Assembly (NCBI GenBank): GCA_002774185.1
Contig: PEZG01000026.1
Coordinates: 1-17,860 of the forward strand
DNA length: 17,860 nucleotides
Reading direction: 5' to 3'
Source of the DNA: Candidatus Roizmanbacteria bacterium CG09_land_8_20_14_0_10_41_9
GTDB lineage: Bacteria > Patescibacteriota > Microgenomatia > UBA1406 > GWC2-37-13
Positions within the stretch are counted from its first letter, which is position 1, and each line of letters opens with the position of its first letter. Below the pieces are notes generated by a model. That model searched no databases and had not been told where the DNA came from. It saw only the letters and a program-made list of their open reading frames with translations. Shown one piece after another: positions 1-6,310 of the stretch. The translations under genes and the position numbers were made by a program.

Positions 1-993
1 CTGTTCTTCAGTACAGAAAATATGAGCATCGTCTTGAGTAAGATACCGTCCTCTAACCATTCCTGATAGTTCGCCTGCCTGTTCGTAGCGATACACTGAG
101 GCGTCTTCTGCGATGCGTAAAGGAAGTTCTTTCCATGAGTGCAATTCTGACCGATAAATCATCATGTGCATGGGACAGTTCATCGGTTTCACCATGTATT
201 CCACATCGTCGATTTTCATCGGCGCATACATTTTGTCCCGGTATAAATCCCAGTGTCCACTGGTTATCCATAGTTGCTTTTTGCCTATATGGGGGGAAAA
301 AACTATTTTGAAGCCTCTTTTTGATTGTTCCTCCATAATAAAATTCTCCATAATTCTTCGGATGATGGCTCCTTTAGGCTTCCACAATATTAGACCGGCT
401 CCGACGTCATCTGTTATAAGATAGAACCCCAATTCTTTCCCCAACTTTCGATGGTCTCGTTTTTTTGCTTCTTCCGTCTGCCAGAGAAATTTGTCCAGTT
501 CTTCTTTTGTTGGGAAACAGGTCCCGTAAATCCGCGTAAGCATCTTATTTTTGGAATCTCCCCTCCAGTAAGCTCCGGCTACAGAAAGTAATTTGAAAGG
601 ACCGACTTTTCCCGTTGAGGCGACATGGGGTCCTGAACATAGGTCAACGAATTTGTCCCCTGTCCAGTACACTGAAACCTTTTCCCCTTTTTTTTCAATT
701 TCATCCAGCCACTCCATTTTATAAGGATTTTCCTTAAAGAGAGAGCGGGCCTCTTCCATCATTAGGTTTTTTTGAGCTATAGGCAGATTTCTTTTCACAA
801 TACTCGCCATTTCCTTTTCGATTTTCGGAAAATCTTCGTCAGAAATTTTTCCGTTGTACTCGAAGTCAAAGTAAAACCCTTCGTCCGTCGCCGGGCCCAT
901 TGCCATTTTAATCCCAGGGAACAGTTTTATCATCGCTTGTGTGAGGATATGTTCGCATGAATGACGCATGGCCCCTAGATTACTTGAATCCAT
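1..993 (-). CDS. thrS: Threonyl-tRNA synthetase lacking the TGS domain (3' end outside window)
   Basis: This enzyme charges tRNA-Thr with threonine in the cytoplasm. The visible part holds the N-terminal editing domain and the start of the catalytic core. The protein opens within about ten residues on RHSCEHIL, which carries the HxxxH editing-site histidines. Further on, DLCSGPH carries the editing Asp, Cys and His, so clearance of mischarged Ser-tRNA should be intact. The SAD segment ends in RIYGTCFPTKEEL, and the class II core follows with VKPMNCPMHM (motif 1 region, zinc Cys) and YEQAGELSGMVRGR (motif 2). The usual TGS domain of about 60 residues is absent. I chose the ATG at 991-993 because a TTTACA-17-TATAAT promoter ends 7 nt before it. 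The alternative ATG at 1000-1002 overlaps the -10 box, although an AAGGGG lies 4 nt before it. The remaining core and anticodon-binding domain lie left of the window. Confidence 0.96.
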   Translation of the reverse strand, partial: MDSSNLGAMRHSCEHILTQAMIKLFPGIKMAMGPATDEGFYFDFEYNGKISDEDFPKIEKEMASIVKRNLPIAQKNLMMEEARSLFKENPYKMEWLDEIEKKGEKVSVYWTGDKFVDLCSGPHVASTGKVGPFKLLSVAGAYWRGDSKNKMLTRIYGTCFPTKEELDKFLWQTEEAKKRDHRKLGKELGFYLITDDVGAGLILWKPKGAIIRRIMENFIMEEQSKRGFKIVFSPHIGKKQLWITSGHWDLYRDKMYAPMKIDDVEYMVKPMNCPMHMMIYRSELHSWKELPLRIAEDASVYRYEQAGELSGMVRGRYLTQDDAHIFCTEEQ

Positions 994-1029
994 ATAAGCC
1001 ATTATACCCCTTCGCTTTTAAATTGTAAA
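994..1029 (-). promoter_or_regulatory. thrS promoter, predicted leaderless start
   Basis: On the minus strand TTTACA (1029-1024) and a perfect TATAAT (1006-1001) are separated by 17 nt, and the ATG at 993 comes 7 nt after the -10 box. Transcription should start at or within a base or two of the start codon, leaving no room for a ribosome binding site. Confidence 0.65.
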
Positions 1030-1057
1030 AAGAAACTATTTTTCTATTTTGAAAATG

Positions 1058-1111
1058 ATTATGCCCCTCCGCTTTCAGTATCCAACGGGCATAATACCTA
1101 ACGAAGTTTTG
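1058..1111. repeat. Intergenic inverted repeat with a 24-nt dispersed motif
   Basis: ATTATGCCC at 1058-1066 and GGGCATAAT at 1087-1095 form a perfect 9-bp inverted repeat around a 20-nt loop. The right arm runs into a 24-nt stretch (1088-1111) that matches 5345-5368 at 19 of 24 positions. Both copies lie between genes and both contain an AACG.AGTT core. Confidence 0.5.
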
Positions 1112-1168
1112 ATTTTGGAGAGTACTTTGAGTATAAGGTTGATAAAATTTCCATGTGAGCTGCGGTAG

Positions 1169-1209
1169 GCATATACTACTTCGCAAAATCAAGACGAAGT
1201 GGTATATAC
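1169..1209. repeat. Long imperfect hairpin upstream of the hydrolase gene
   Basis: GCATATACTACTTCG (1169-1183) pairs with CGAAGTGGTATATAC (1195-1209), with one mismatch and one G-T pair, around an 11-nt loop. The right arm overlaps the -10 box of the alpha/beta hydrolase gene. The GTAGGCAT at its left edge recurs at 5342-5349, suggesting the same repeat family as the element at 1058-1111. Confidence 0.5.
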
Positions 1210-1218
1210 TCATCCTAT
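1205..1218 (+). promoter_or_regulatory. -10 box of the hydrolase gene, near-leaderless
   Basis: TATACT at 1205-1210 lies 8 nt before the ATG at 1219. No clear -35 hexamer is seen. No Shine-Dalgarno sequence can fit between the expected transcription start and the ATG. Confidence 0.5.
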
Positions 1219-2007
1219 ATGCGTTTGAGAAAGCATTTTTACACAAATTCTTATGGACGGATGGCATATTATACTGCAGGAAGTGGTGAGCCGTTATTTT
1301 TTTTACACGGCGGATTACTGGGTGCTCTTACATTTAAAAAATTGCTTGAAAAACTGTCCGAACAGTACCATGTGATCGCTCCGGATATCCCGGGGTTCGG
1401 GAGCTCCCCATTGCCGCGGGACGTTTGGGGCTTGCCAGAGTATGCAAATTTTTTCAATACCTTCCTGCGCGAGTTGGATCTGAAACGGGTCGGTCTGATA
1501 GGATATTCTTTTGGAGGAGGAATTGCCCTTCATATGTCTGTTGCCAATCCCAATGTTTCACGGTTAATCCTGATTGATTCCGCGGGAATAACTCACCACT
1601 CATTATTGGACGCACTATATGTTGTCTCAGTGAACGAAGCAACCATTGATCTTGTGAGATATGGGAAAGTCAAAACCACGTTGGTCGTGGGAAAAATTTT
1701 TTTCCAAAATCTCGCTCAAAACCTGTTTTCCATTTCACGACTGGTAAAAATAGGAAGAAAAGTCGTATCTACCAATTTCTCACATTTTCACAAAGTTACG
1801 GTTCCCACCCTCATCCTATGGGGAGAAAAGGATGACATTTTTCCTAAAAAATACGCTGAGGAGTTCTATCGGAGGATTCCCAATTCCAAACTCATATTGA
1901 TCGAGGGCAACCACTGTTGGCCTCTGTATGATCCGGATGAACTATACGAACATATCCTTCATTTTATCCGCCATGTCCGAACAGACTATTTTAGCCTCAA
2001 AGAGTAG
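1219..2007 (+). CDS. Alpha/beta hydrolase
   Basis: This is a single-domain alpha/beta hydrolase of 262 residues, a normal length for the family, with no signal peptide, so probably cytoplasmic. The oxyanion-hole HGG is at residues 30-32. The nucleophile elbow GYSFGG places the catalytic Ser at 97. WGEKDDIFP places the acid at Asp205, and EGNHCWPL places the His at 232, so the full triad is present. A variable cap lies around residues 125-190. The substrate cannot be read from sequence: the family includes esterases, C-C bond hydrolases and haloperoxidase-like enzymes. The ATG is preceded by a TATACT box 8 nt away. It stands alone: thrS is divergent, and the next gene has its own promoter starting 12 nt after this stop codon. 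Confidence 0.92.
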   Translation: MRLRKHFYTNSYGRMAYYTAGSGEPLFFLHGGLLGALTFKKLLEKLSEQYHVIAPDIPGFGSSPLPRDVWGLPEYANFFNTFLRELDLKRVGLIGYSFGGGIALHMSVANPNVSRLILIDSAGITHHSLLDALYVVSVNEATIDLVRYGKVKTTLVVGKIFFQNLAQNLFSISRLVKIGRKVVSTNFSHFHKVTVPTLILWGEKDDIFPKKYAEEFYRRIPNSKLILIEGNHCWPLYDPDELYEHILHFIRHVRTDYFSLKE

Positions 2008-2018
2008 TCAAACTAGGG

Positions 2019-2047
2019 TTGACTTGTGAGTCGTTGCATAGTATAAT
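2019..2047 (+). promoter_or_regulatory. Strong sigma-70 promoter of the VanW-like gene
   Basis: TTGACT (2019-2024), a 17-nt spacer and a perfect TATAAT (2042-2047) make a near-consensus promoter. Transcription should begin near 2054, giving a leader of about 31 nt that is nearly all hairpin. Confidence 0.85.
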
Positions 2048-2056
2048 ATCCATACT

Positions 2057-2084
2057 ATTCTCTGCGCAAGCAGAGAATTTTTTT
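2057..2084 (+). promoter_or_regulatory. Terminator-like hairpin and U7 tract abutting the ATG
   Basis: ATTCTCTGC (2057-2065) pairs perfectly with GCAGAGAAT (2070-2078) around a GCAA loop. T2078-T2084 follows, and the ATG starts at 2085. The shape is that of an intrinsic terminator, but it lies between a consensus promoter and the start codon. It could be an attenuator, an mRNA-stabilising cap or a U-rich translation enhancer. No Shine-Dalgarno sequence is present. Confidence 0.7.
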
Positions 2085-2807
2085 ATGGAAAAAAATATGA
2101 GGAAAAAAGCCTTTTTAGGCGCTATTTTATGCACAATGGTGTTTCTTGTATCTTTCCAGACGCGAGGAGCGTCGTCTCTTTTTTCGTCAAAATCCCCAAC
2201 AAAGGGAAAAGTTCTGGCCCAAAAAGAACTAGATCTGAAAACCCGACTACCGGATGCGTATGGATCTTCAATATTCGCCGATAACATTCTTTTGGCGCTG
2301 CACTACCTTAAAGAAGACACGGGGGATCTTGTGGTTGAAAAAAACACCCTAAATCCTTCAAGCATAAACTGGGAAAAAGTGAGGGAACCTTTTGAAGTTT
2401 CCTTTACCCTGGAGCCGGGTCAGGTTTTCGCGTTCCACAACGGAAGTCTTCCGGAGTTTGAAAAAAAGATTGTGACAACGATGAATTCCCGATTCTTCAT
2501 TGAGGAAGGGTATAAATCCTATGCGGGTTTAGGAGGAAACGGTGTATGCCATCTGGCTTCCCTGATCGACTGGGCTGCGACAGACGCGGGTCTTGGAGTC
2601 ACGGCGAAAGTAAACCACGATTTTTATCCGGTCCCGGGAGTTCCTTCCAAATATGGAGTTTCCATCTATTCACAAAGCGACCTCCAGAATCTGTATGTAA
2701 AAAACACCCGCCAATCTAAGGTGAGATTTGTTTTTAAAATAAAAGGAGATTATATCAAGTTGAGCTTGAGCGATGAGGCAGCGGCAACAAAGAGCAAGGG
2801 ATCATAG
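2085..2807 (+). CDS. Exported VanW-like protein
   Basis: The protein has 240 residues from this start. Residues 1-29 form a signal peptide or anchor: basic MEKNMRKK followed by a hydrophobic stretch to about residue 25. The middle and C-terminal part resembles the VanW family. LEPGQVFAFHNG (109-120) matches the family's 'PGetFsf' segment, and GLGGNGVCHLASLIDWAA (148-165) matches its hallmark GGGVCQlstTLyNAA block with Cys155 kept. A later HDFYPVPGVPSKYGVSIY completes the pattern. VanW-like domains occur in exported cell-wall-associated proteins and their biochemistry is not established. The ATG at 2097 is an alternative start. A reading from a TTG at 2019 is rejected because that TTG is the -35 box. 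The 3' end overlaps the convergent GIY-YIG gene by 6 nt. Confidence 0.75.
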   Translation: MEKNMRKKAFLGAILCTMVFLVSFQTRGASSLFSSKSPTKGKVLAQKELDLKTRLPDAYGSSIFADNILLALHYLKEDTGDLVVEKNTLNPSSINWEKVREPFEVSFTLEPGQVFAFHNGSLPEFEKKIVTTMNSRFFIEEGYKSYAGLGGNGVCHLASLIDWAATDAGLGVTAKVNHDFYPVPGVPSKYGVSIYSQSDLQNLYVKNTRQSKVRFVFKIKGDYIKLSLSDEAAATKSKGS

Positions 2808-3074
2808 ATACCTATAATCAAGTTCATGAAGGGTACCGTGCAACTGAATCTTTAGTGCGTCTCTACCGTTACCACCTTTAAGATATTTCTCTCTTCTTCT
2901 AGCATCACTTCCTTTTAAGTATGCCTCATAATAAATCAGCTCTAGAGGGCGACGATTTTTAGTAGCTTTAACGTAACCACTAATATGGGCCTTAAATCTA
3001 GATTTTAGATTATCGGAGAAGCCTGTATATAATTGTTTGTCTTTTATTGAAAATAAAATATAGATATAAAACAT
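2802..3074 (-). CDS. Small GIY-YIG domain protein
   Basis: This 90-residue protein is one GIY-YIG domain of the small YhbQ/UPF0213-like type. YIYI (3-6) and YTGFS (16-20) stand for the GIY and YIG strands. R26 and H30 follow in LKSRFKAH. RRPLELIYYEAY (41-52) and REKYLKGGNGRDALK (61-75) give the conserved glutamate and the terminal basic helix. The fold is that of structure-specific or homing nucleases, but the stand-alone short members have no settled function. Copies are often numerous in Patescibacteria genomes near tRNAs and repeats, as here, where tRNA-Val and a GTCTATAG repeat lie upstream. Its tail overlaps the convergent VanW-like gene. No clear promoter or ribosome binding site is visible. 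Confidence 0.85.
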   Translation of the reverse strand: MFYIYILFSIKDKQLYTGFSDNLKSRFKAHISGYVKATKNRRPLELIYYEAYLKGSDARRREKYLKGGNGRDALKIQLHGTLHELDYRYL

Positions 3075-3156
3075 AATATGAAATTTAGCGAAAGATTATC
3101 TAAAAGTCGATGGACTATAATTTAATAAGCTGGTTTATGTGGAGGTAGGTTGACCT

Positions 3157-3198
3157 GGTGATCCAGCTGAGCTGGCTATCACCGAGCTGAGCTCGGTG
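3157..3198. repeat. Two interleaved palindromes at the tRNA-Val 3' end
   Basis: The first hairpin pairs GGTGAT (3157-3162) with ATCACC (3178-3183) and, inside that, CCAGCT (3163-3168) with AGCTGG (3170-3175). The second pairs CACCGAGCT (3180-3188) with AGCTCGGTG (3190-3198). CACC at 3180-3183 is used by both, so the two long forms exclude each other. The second hairpin includes the last acceptor base of the tRNA and its discriminator position. CCAGCTGAGCT at 3163-3173 also recurs in the tRNA D-arm at 3252-3262. Confidence 0.65.
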
Positions 3199-3270
3199 AC
3201 CGCTGAGGGACTTGAACCCCCGGCCTTCACAATGTCAATGTGACGCTCTAGCCAGCTGAGCTAAGCGGTC
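3197..3270 (-). tRNA. tRNA-Val (anticodon GAC)
   Basis: Read on the minus strand, the acceptor GACCGCT pairs perfectly with AGCGGTC. The D stem is GCTC/GAGC with a 9-nt loop. The anticodon stem TCACA/TGTGA closes the loop TTGACAT, giving anticodon GAC, which reads GUC and GUU valine codons. The variable loop is AGGCC and the T loop is TTCAAGT. The discriminator is A (3197) followed by CCG, so a full CCA is not encoded and must be added by the CCA-adding enzyme. Confidence 0.95.
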
Positions 3271-3283
3271 AAATGAGTCAATA

Positions 3284-3307
3284 GTCTATAGTCGAAAGTC
3301 TATAGAC
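3284..3307. repeat. GTCTATAG inverted repeat near tRNA-Val
   Basis: GTCTATAG (3284-3291) and CTATAGAC (3300-3307) form a perfect 8-bp inverted repeat around an 8-nt loop. The same CTATAGAC/GTCTATAG words occur as direct repeats at 8286-8323, beside the tRNA-Arg and four-helix-bundle locus. This suggests a short dispersed repeat family of the genome. Confidence 0.6.
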
Positions 3308-3323
3308 ATGAGTTAACAAATAT

Positions 3324-4601
3324 TTAGTCAATTGTACCAAACAATGCTCCTTTTTTGAACTCCAAAATCCTCACTTTGCCAATAATACCTCGCCGATTTT
3401 TTTCGGTCTTGATATGTGCGGGGATTTGATTGGAAAAAAGGACCGACTGATACTGTCCATTCCTGCGTTCAAGGAACAATGCGCTGAATGTGTGTCCAAT
3501 GTGCTTTTTTAGGAATGCCTCGTATTTTTTCTTTCCGAGTGCAGCAAGTCGTTTTGCGCGATTCGCCTTAACTTGAGTTGTGGGTTCAAGAATATTCCTT
3601 GAAAGACGGCATGCTTGGGTATTCTTTCTCAGGGAAAACCTGAAGATATGGAATTTGGAAATAGGAGAGTTTTTAAGAAAACGATACGTTTCTTCAAACT
3701 CCTTTTCGGTTTCTCCCAGGAATCCCACAATAACGTCTGTTGCGATAAAGGTGAACGGATCCAATGTAGAAAGCAATTCCAACTTCTTCTGAAATTCCTC
3801 CACGGTATATCCCCTCTTCATGAGACTCAATATTGTATTGGACCCCGATTGGACAGGGATATGGAAAAAATTCACCAGTCTTCCCGTCGAGCCATATTTT
3901 CTATAAACGTCTAAAAATTCAGAAGTGATGGACCATGGGTTTATTGATCCAAAGCTGATTCGAGGAATATGGGTTTTTTTCAATATGGATTCCACAAGTT
4001 GGGGAAGCGTTTCATTGGTTTCCTGCCCGTAAGCTTCGGTGTTGATCGTTGTTAGAATAACCTCTTTAATATTCTTGTCGCAACGATTCAGCGTATTTAG
4101 GATTGACTGGATGGGGTACGATCGGGGTAGTCCCCTTAACGAGGGAACGATACAGTAGGTACAAAACCTATTGCACCCGTCCTGGATCTTTATCAGAAGA
4201 CGCCCGGAGCTCGTGAATTTATTTTGGAGGCGAGTCTTATGCGATTTTCCTTTCGTCTTGTGGAACAGGCGCTGGATACGTTCGGCCAGGTTTTCTTTGT
4301 TTTTATTATGAACCATTAAATCAACCGGAAGCGTATTCCACAGATCGTTTTGAAGCCAGTAGGTTGCCGCGCACCCCGTGAGGATAATTTTTGAATTCGG
4401 GTGCTTCCGGCGCAGTTGATATACGAGTTGACGAGCTTCCCGCTCGGCCTTCTGGGTGACGGCGCACGTGTTAATGACGAAAAGGTCGGGGCTGCCTTTC
4501 GATGGGACAAATCCCGCACCCTTAAGCTTTTGGTCAAGAATTTGTCTCTCAGCCTCGTTCACGCGGCATCCGAAGCTGAAGCTGGTAAAAGTCAATGGCA
4601 T
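3324..4601 (-). CDS. mtaB: MiaB/MtaB-family tRNA methylthiotransferase
   Basis: This radical-SAM enzyme adds a methylthio group to a modified adenosine next to the tRNA anticodon. The N-terminal UPF0004 domain has SFGCRVNEAE with Cys12, NTCAV with Cys46 and TGCAA with Cys77, which bind the auxiliary 4Fe-4S cluster. The radical-SAM core carries CNRFCTYC (Cys143, 147, 150) for the SAM cluster. A short TRAM-like tail follows from about residue 370. 'SFGCRVN' is closest to the MtaB (t6A37 to ms2t6A37) branch, not MiaB. The strand motif LTTINTEAYG differs from the common LTGVHLGSYG, so the subfamily is likely but not certain. At 425 residues the length is typical. TATAAT ends 6 nt before the ATG, which predicts a leaderless mRNA. 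tRNA-Val lies just downstream. Confidence 0.9.
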   Translation of the reverse strand: MPLTFTSFSFGCRVNEAERQILDQKLKGAGFVPSKGSPDLFVINTCAVTQKAEREARQLVYQLRRKHPNSKIILTGCAATYWLQNDLWNTLPVDLMVHNKNKENLAERIQRLFHKTKGKSHKTRLQNKFTSSGRLLIKIQDGCNRFCTYCIVPSLRGLPRSYPIQSILNTLNRCDKNIKEVILTTINTEAYGQETNETLPQLVESILKKTHIPRISFGSINPWSITSEFLDVYRKYGSTGRLVNFFHIPVQSGSNTILSLMKRGYTVEEFQKKLELLSTLDPFTFIATDVIVGFLGETEKEFEETYRFLKNSPISKFHIFRFSLRKNTQACRLSRNILEPTTQVKANRAKRLAALGKKKYEAFLKKHIGHTFSALFLERRNGQYQSVLFSNQIPAHIKTEKNRRGIIGKVRILEFKKGALFGTID

Positions 4602-4613
4602 ATCTCTATTATA
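4602..4613 (-). promoter_or_regulatory. -10 box of the methylthiotransferase gene, leaderless
   Basis: On the minus strand TATAAT (4613-4608) is followed by AGAGAT and then the ATG at 4601. A 6-nt gap places the transcription start on the start codon. I see no good -35 box at 16-18 nt. Confidence 0.6.
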
Positions 4614-4670
4614 CAGGCTATGAAGCTGAAATGAGGCTAAATTATGCTTATAGGATAGATATTGACATAC

Positions 4671-4699
4671 TTGACAAGCTTATAATAGTATGCTATAAT
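4671..4699 (+). promoter_or_regulatory. Perfect-consensus sigma-70 promoter
   Basis: TTGACA (4671-4676), a 17-nt spacer and TATAAT (4694-4699) match the consensus exactly. A second TTGACA at 4662-4667 and a second TATAAT at 4681-4686 lie in the same stretch but are only 13 nt apart. The expected start near 4706 leaves a leader of about 49 nt before the ATG at 4755, nearly all of it hairpin. Confidence 0.88.
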
Positions 4700-4707
4700 C
4701 CAATCAG

Positions 4708-4754
4708 ATCCTAAGGTTTTTCGACATCGTTTGAAAAGCTTTAGGATTTTTTTT
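4708..4754 (+). promoter_or_regulatory. Terminator-like hairpin and U8 tract abutting the ATG
   Basis: Bases 4708-4724 pair with 4731-4747: ATCCTAA pairs with TTAGGAT at the base, and TTTTC with GAAAA near the top, with three G-T pairs and no mismatch. The loop is 6 nt. T4747-T4754 follows, and the ATG begins at 4755. The layout matches that at 2057-2084, although the two stems share no sequence. Confidence 0.7.
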
Positions 4755-5309
4755 ATGGGAAAAATTATCAGGATAATGATAACAATCACTCTTTTCTTTG
4801 TGGTGGCGAAGCCGGTCTCGGCGGAAAAAGTCGCAGGCCATTCTGCCTCTATGACCTATAATTTATCAAATAGTAACAAGTCAGAGGATCTATTCAAGAA
4901 AAAGCTCGCTATCAAACGGGTGCTTGAAAAATATGATTCGGACATGGCTGAGGTAACAGACTCATTCATTAATACTGCCGTTACCTATGATCTTGATCCG
5001 TATCTTCTTCCATCCATTGCGGGTCTGGAGTCGTTCTTTGGTCGATTCACCATGCCTGGATCATACAATCCTTTCGGATGGGGACGAGGCTTAGTCCCTT
5101 TTGAAAACTGGGAGCAAGCCATTGAGACCGTAGGAAAAGGGATAAGGGAAAACTATATTGATAAAGGTGCGCAAACCATTGATGAAATCGGTGCCATCTA
5201 TTGTGAAGGAAATACTTGGGCTGGAAAAGTAAGATTTTTCATGGACGAATTCAAGGCAGAAGAAGAAAAAATTCAGTTGTTATTAGGGGATAATACGGTA
5301 AAATTATAA
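4755..5309 (+). CDS. Exported lysozyme-like (glucosaminidase-fold) protein
   Basis: The 184-residue protein begins with a clear signal peptide: basic MGKIIR, hydrophobic residues 7-19 and a likely cut after VSA (23). The C-terminal half (about 76-165) resembles the glucosaminidase/lytic-transglycosylase fold: YDLDPYLLPSIAGLES places the probable catalytic Glu at 92, followed by YNPFGWG (104-110) and WEQAIETVGKGI (119-130). It probably acts on peptidoglycan outside the membrane, for example in remodelling or cell separation. It is a clear paralogue of the reverse-strand gene at 6866-7462, sharing LLPxIAxxES, GWG, AI..V..GI and YIDKG. The upstream TTG reading from 4731 is rejected because it lies in the leader hairpin. 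The stop codon overlaps the hairpin region at 5306-5352. Confidence 0.8.
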   Translation: MGKIIRIMITITLFFVVAKPVSAEKVAGHSASMTYNLSNSNKSEDLFKKKLAIKRVLEKYDSDMAEVTDSFINTAVTYDLDPYLLPSIAGLESFFGRFTMPGSYNPFGWGRGLVPFENWEQAIETVGKGIRENYIDKGAQTIDEIGAIYCEGNTWAGKVRFFMDEFKAEEEKIQLLLGDNTVKL

Positions 5310-5352
5310 TGCCCTTTCGTTCCCGCAGGAGCGGGACTACAGTAGGCATTAT
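5306..5352. repeat. Nested hairpins between the lysozyme-like gene and tig
   Basis: ATAATGCC (5306-5313) pairs with GGCATTAT (5345-5352) and encloses TCCCGC-AGGA-GCGGGA (about 5321-5336). There is no T tract, so this is not a classical terminator. It overlaps the stop codon of the gene upstream. The segment 5345-5368 is the second copy of the 24-nt repeat seen at 1088-1111. GTTATG (5363-5368) and CATAAC (5402-5407) also bracket the tig ribosome binding site. Confidence 0.5.
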
Positions 5353-5408
5353 GCCCAACGTAGTTATGGAATAGCATTATAAAAAATTGATAACGGAGTG
5401 GCATAACC

Positions 5409-6287
5409 ATGCATACGTATACTCTAAAGAAGCTTCAGGCCTCTACAATCGAATGTATAGTAACTATCCTCAAAGAAGAAGTTATCAAGGAATCCGAATC
5501 CGCCTTCGAGAAACTGCGAGCGGAACTAACCGTTGAGGGATTTCGGAAAGGCAAAGCTCCTAAAGAGATTGCAAAAAAACAGATACGCAAGGAGTCCATA
5601 TATCAAGAAATGTTAAGATCGCTCCTTCCCCGGATCTACGAGGAAATTGTAAAAAAAGAGTCCTTAAAGCCTATCGTTTCTCCAAAAATAGAACTCGTTA
5701 GCGTAAAAGAGGGGGAAGATTGGAAGATAAAGATAACCGCGGCAGAAAAACCTCCGATCAATTTGGGGAACTACAAAGATTTCATAAAACAGGCAAAGGA
5801 AAAAATAAAGAAGGCTGACATCTGGATACCAGGAAAAGATTCAGGGAAGCAAGAAGATACAAAACAGAAAGAACAAGAGAACCAGCAAAAACTTCTTAAC
5901 GAAGTCATGACGGTCCTCCTGAAGAACGTGTCTGTTGAAGTTCCCGAACTTCTTATTGAAGAAGAGTTAAATCAGCGCTTGACTCGCATCGTGGACGATG
6001 TCCAAAAAATCGGCCTTACCGTTGATGGATACTTGAAGTCAAAAAATATCACCATGGAGGATTTGAAAAGCAAGACTCGGCAGGAAATAGTGGATACATA
6101 CAAGCTGGAGTTCATACTCAATGAAATTGCAGATTCGGAAGGTGTAAAAGTGGAGAAAGCAGATCTTGATAAAATTCTTTCTCATATCACCGATGCAAAA
6201 GAACGCGCGGTGGCAGAGCAAAACGCTTACTTTTATGCGGCAGTTTTGCGCAAACAGAAGACGCTTGATTTCCTGTTAAGCCTGTAG
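5409..6287 (+). CDS. tig: Trigger factor without PPIase domain
   Basis: This is the ribosome-bound chaperone that meets new chains at the exit tunnel. The N-terminal ribosome-binding domain has the signature GFRKGKAP at 44-51. KPPINLGNYKDF (114-125) corresponds to the segment that leads into the PPIase domain in classical proteins. Here a Lys/Glu/Gln-rich linker (about 128-160) follows and then directly the helical substrate-binding domain (VEVPELLIEEELNQRL, about 176-191, to the end). The FKBP-type PPIase domain is missing, which explains 292 residues against about 430. PPIase-less forms are known in reduced genomes. GGAG lies 10 nt before the ATG, one of the few convincing ribosome binding sites in the window. 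The promoter of the next gene begins inside the last codons. Confidence 0.9.
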   Translation: MHTYTLKKLQASTIECIVTILKEEVIKESESAFEKLRAELTVEGFRKGKAPKEIAKKQIRKESIYQEMLRSLLPRIYEEIVKKESLKPIVSPKIELVSVKEGEDWKIKITAAEKPPINLGNYKDFIKQAKEKIKKADIWIPGKDSGKQEDTKQKEQENQQKLLNEVMTVLLKNVSVEVPELLIEEELNQRLTRIVDDVQKIGLTVDGYLKSKNITMEDLKSKTRQEIVDTYKLEFILNEIADSEGVKVEKADLDKILSHITDAKERAVAEQNAYFYAAVLRKQKTLDFLLSL

Positions 6288-6293
6288 TATAAT
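6265..6293 (+). promoter_or_regulatory. Promoter of the DUF5660-like gene, inside the end of tig
   Basis: TTGATT (6265-6270), a 17-nt spacer and TATAAT (6288-6293) form a good sigma-70 promoter. The -35 box lies in the tig coding sequence and the -10 box starts at the base after its stop codon. A start near 6300 leaves about 10 nt before the ATG at 6311, with no ribosome binding site. Confidence 0.7.
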
Positions 6294-6310
6294 TTCGGCA
6301 GAATCATCCT

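Noticed and set aside
2019..2084. TTG start that would lengthen the VanW-like protein.
   Set aside because: The TTG is the -35 hexamer itself and the added residues would be encoded by the promoter and hairpin.
3157..3198. A CRISPR-like or attachment-site reading of the palindromes near tRNA-Val.
   Set aside because: There are only two units, with no regular spacers, no cas gene and no integrase in the window.
3284..3323. The GTCTATAG inverted repeat as a terminator for mtaB.
   Set aside because: No T tract follows the stem on the minus strand, and the same words occur elsewhere as repeats.
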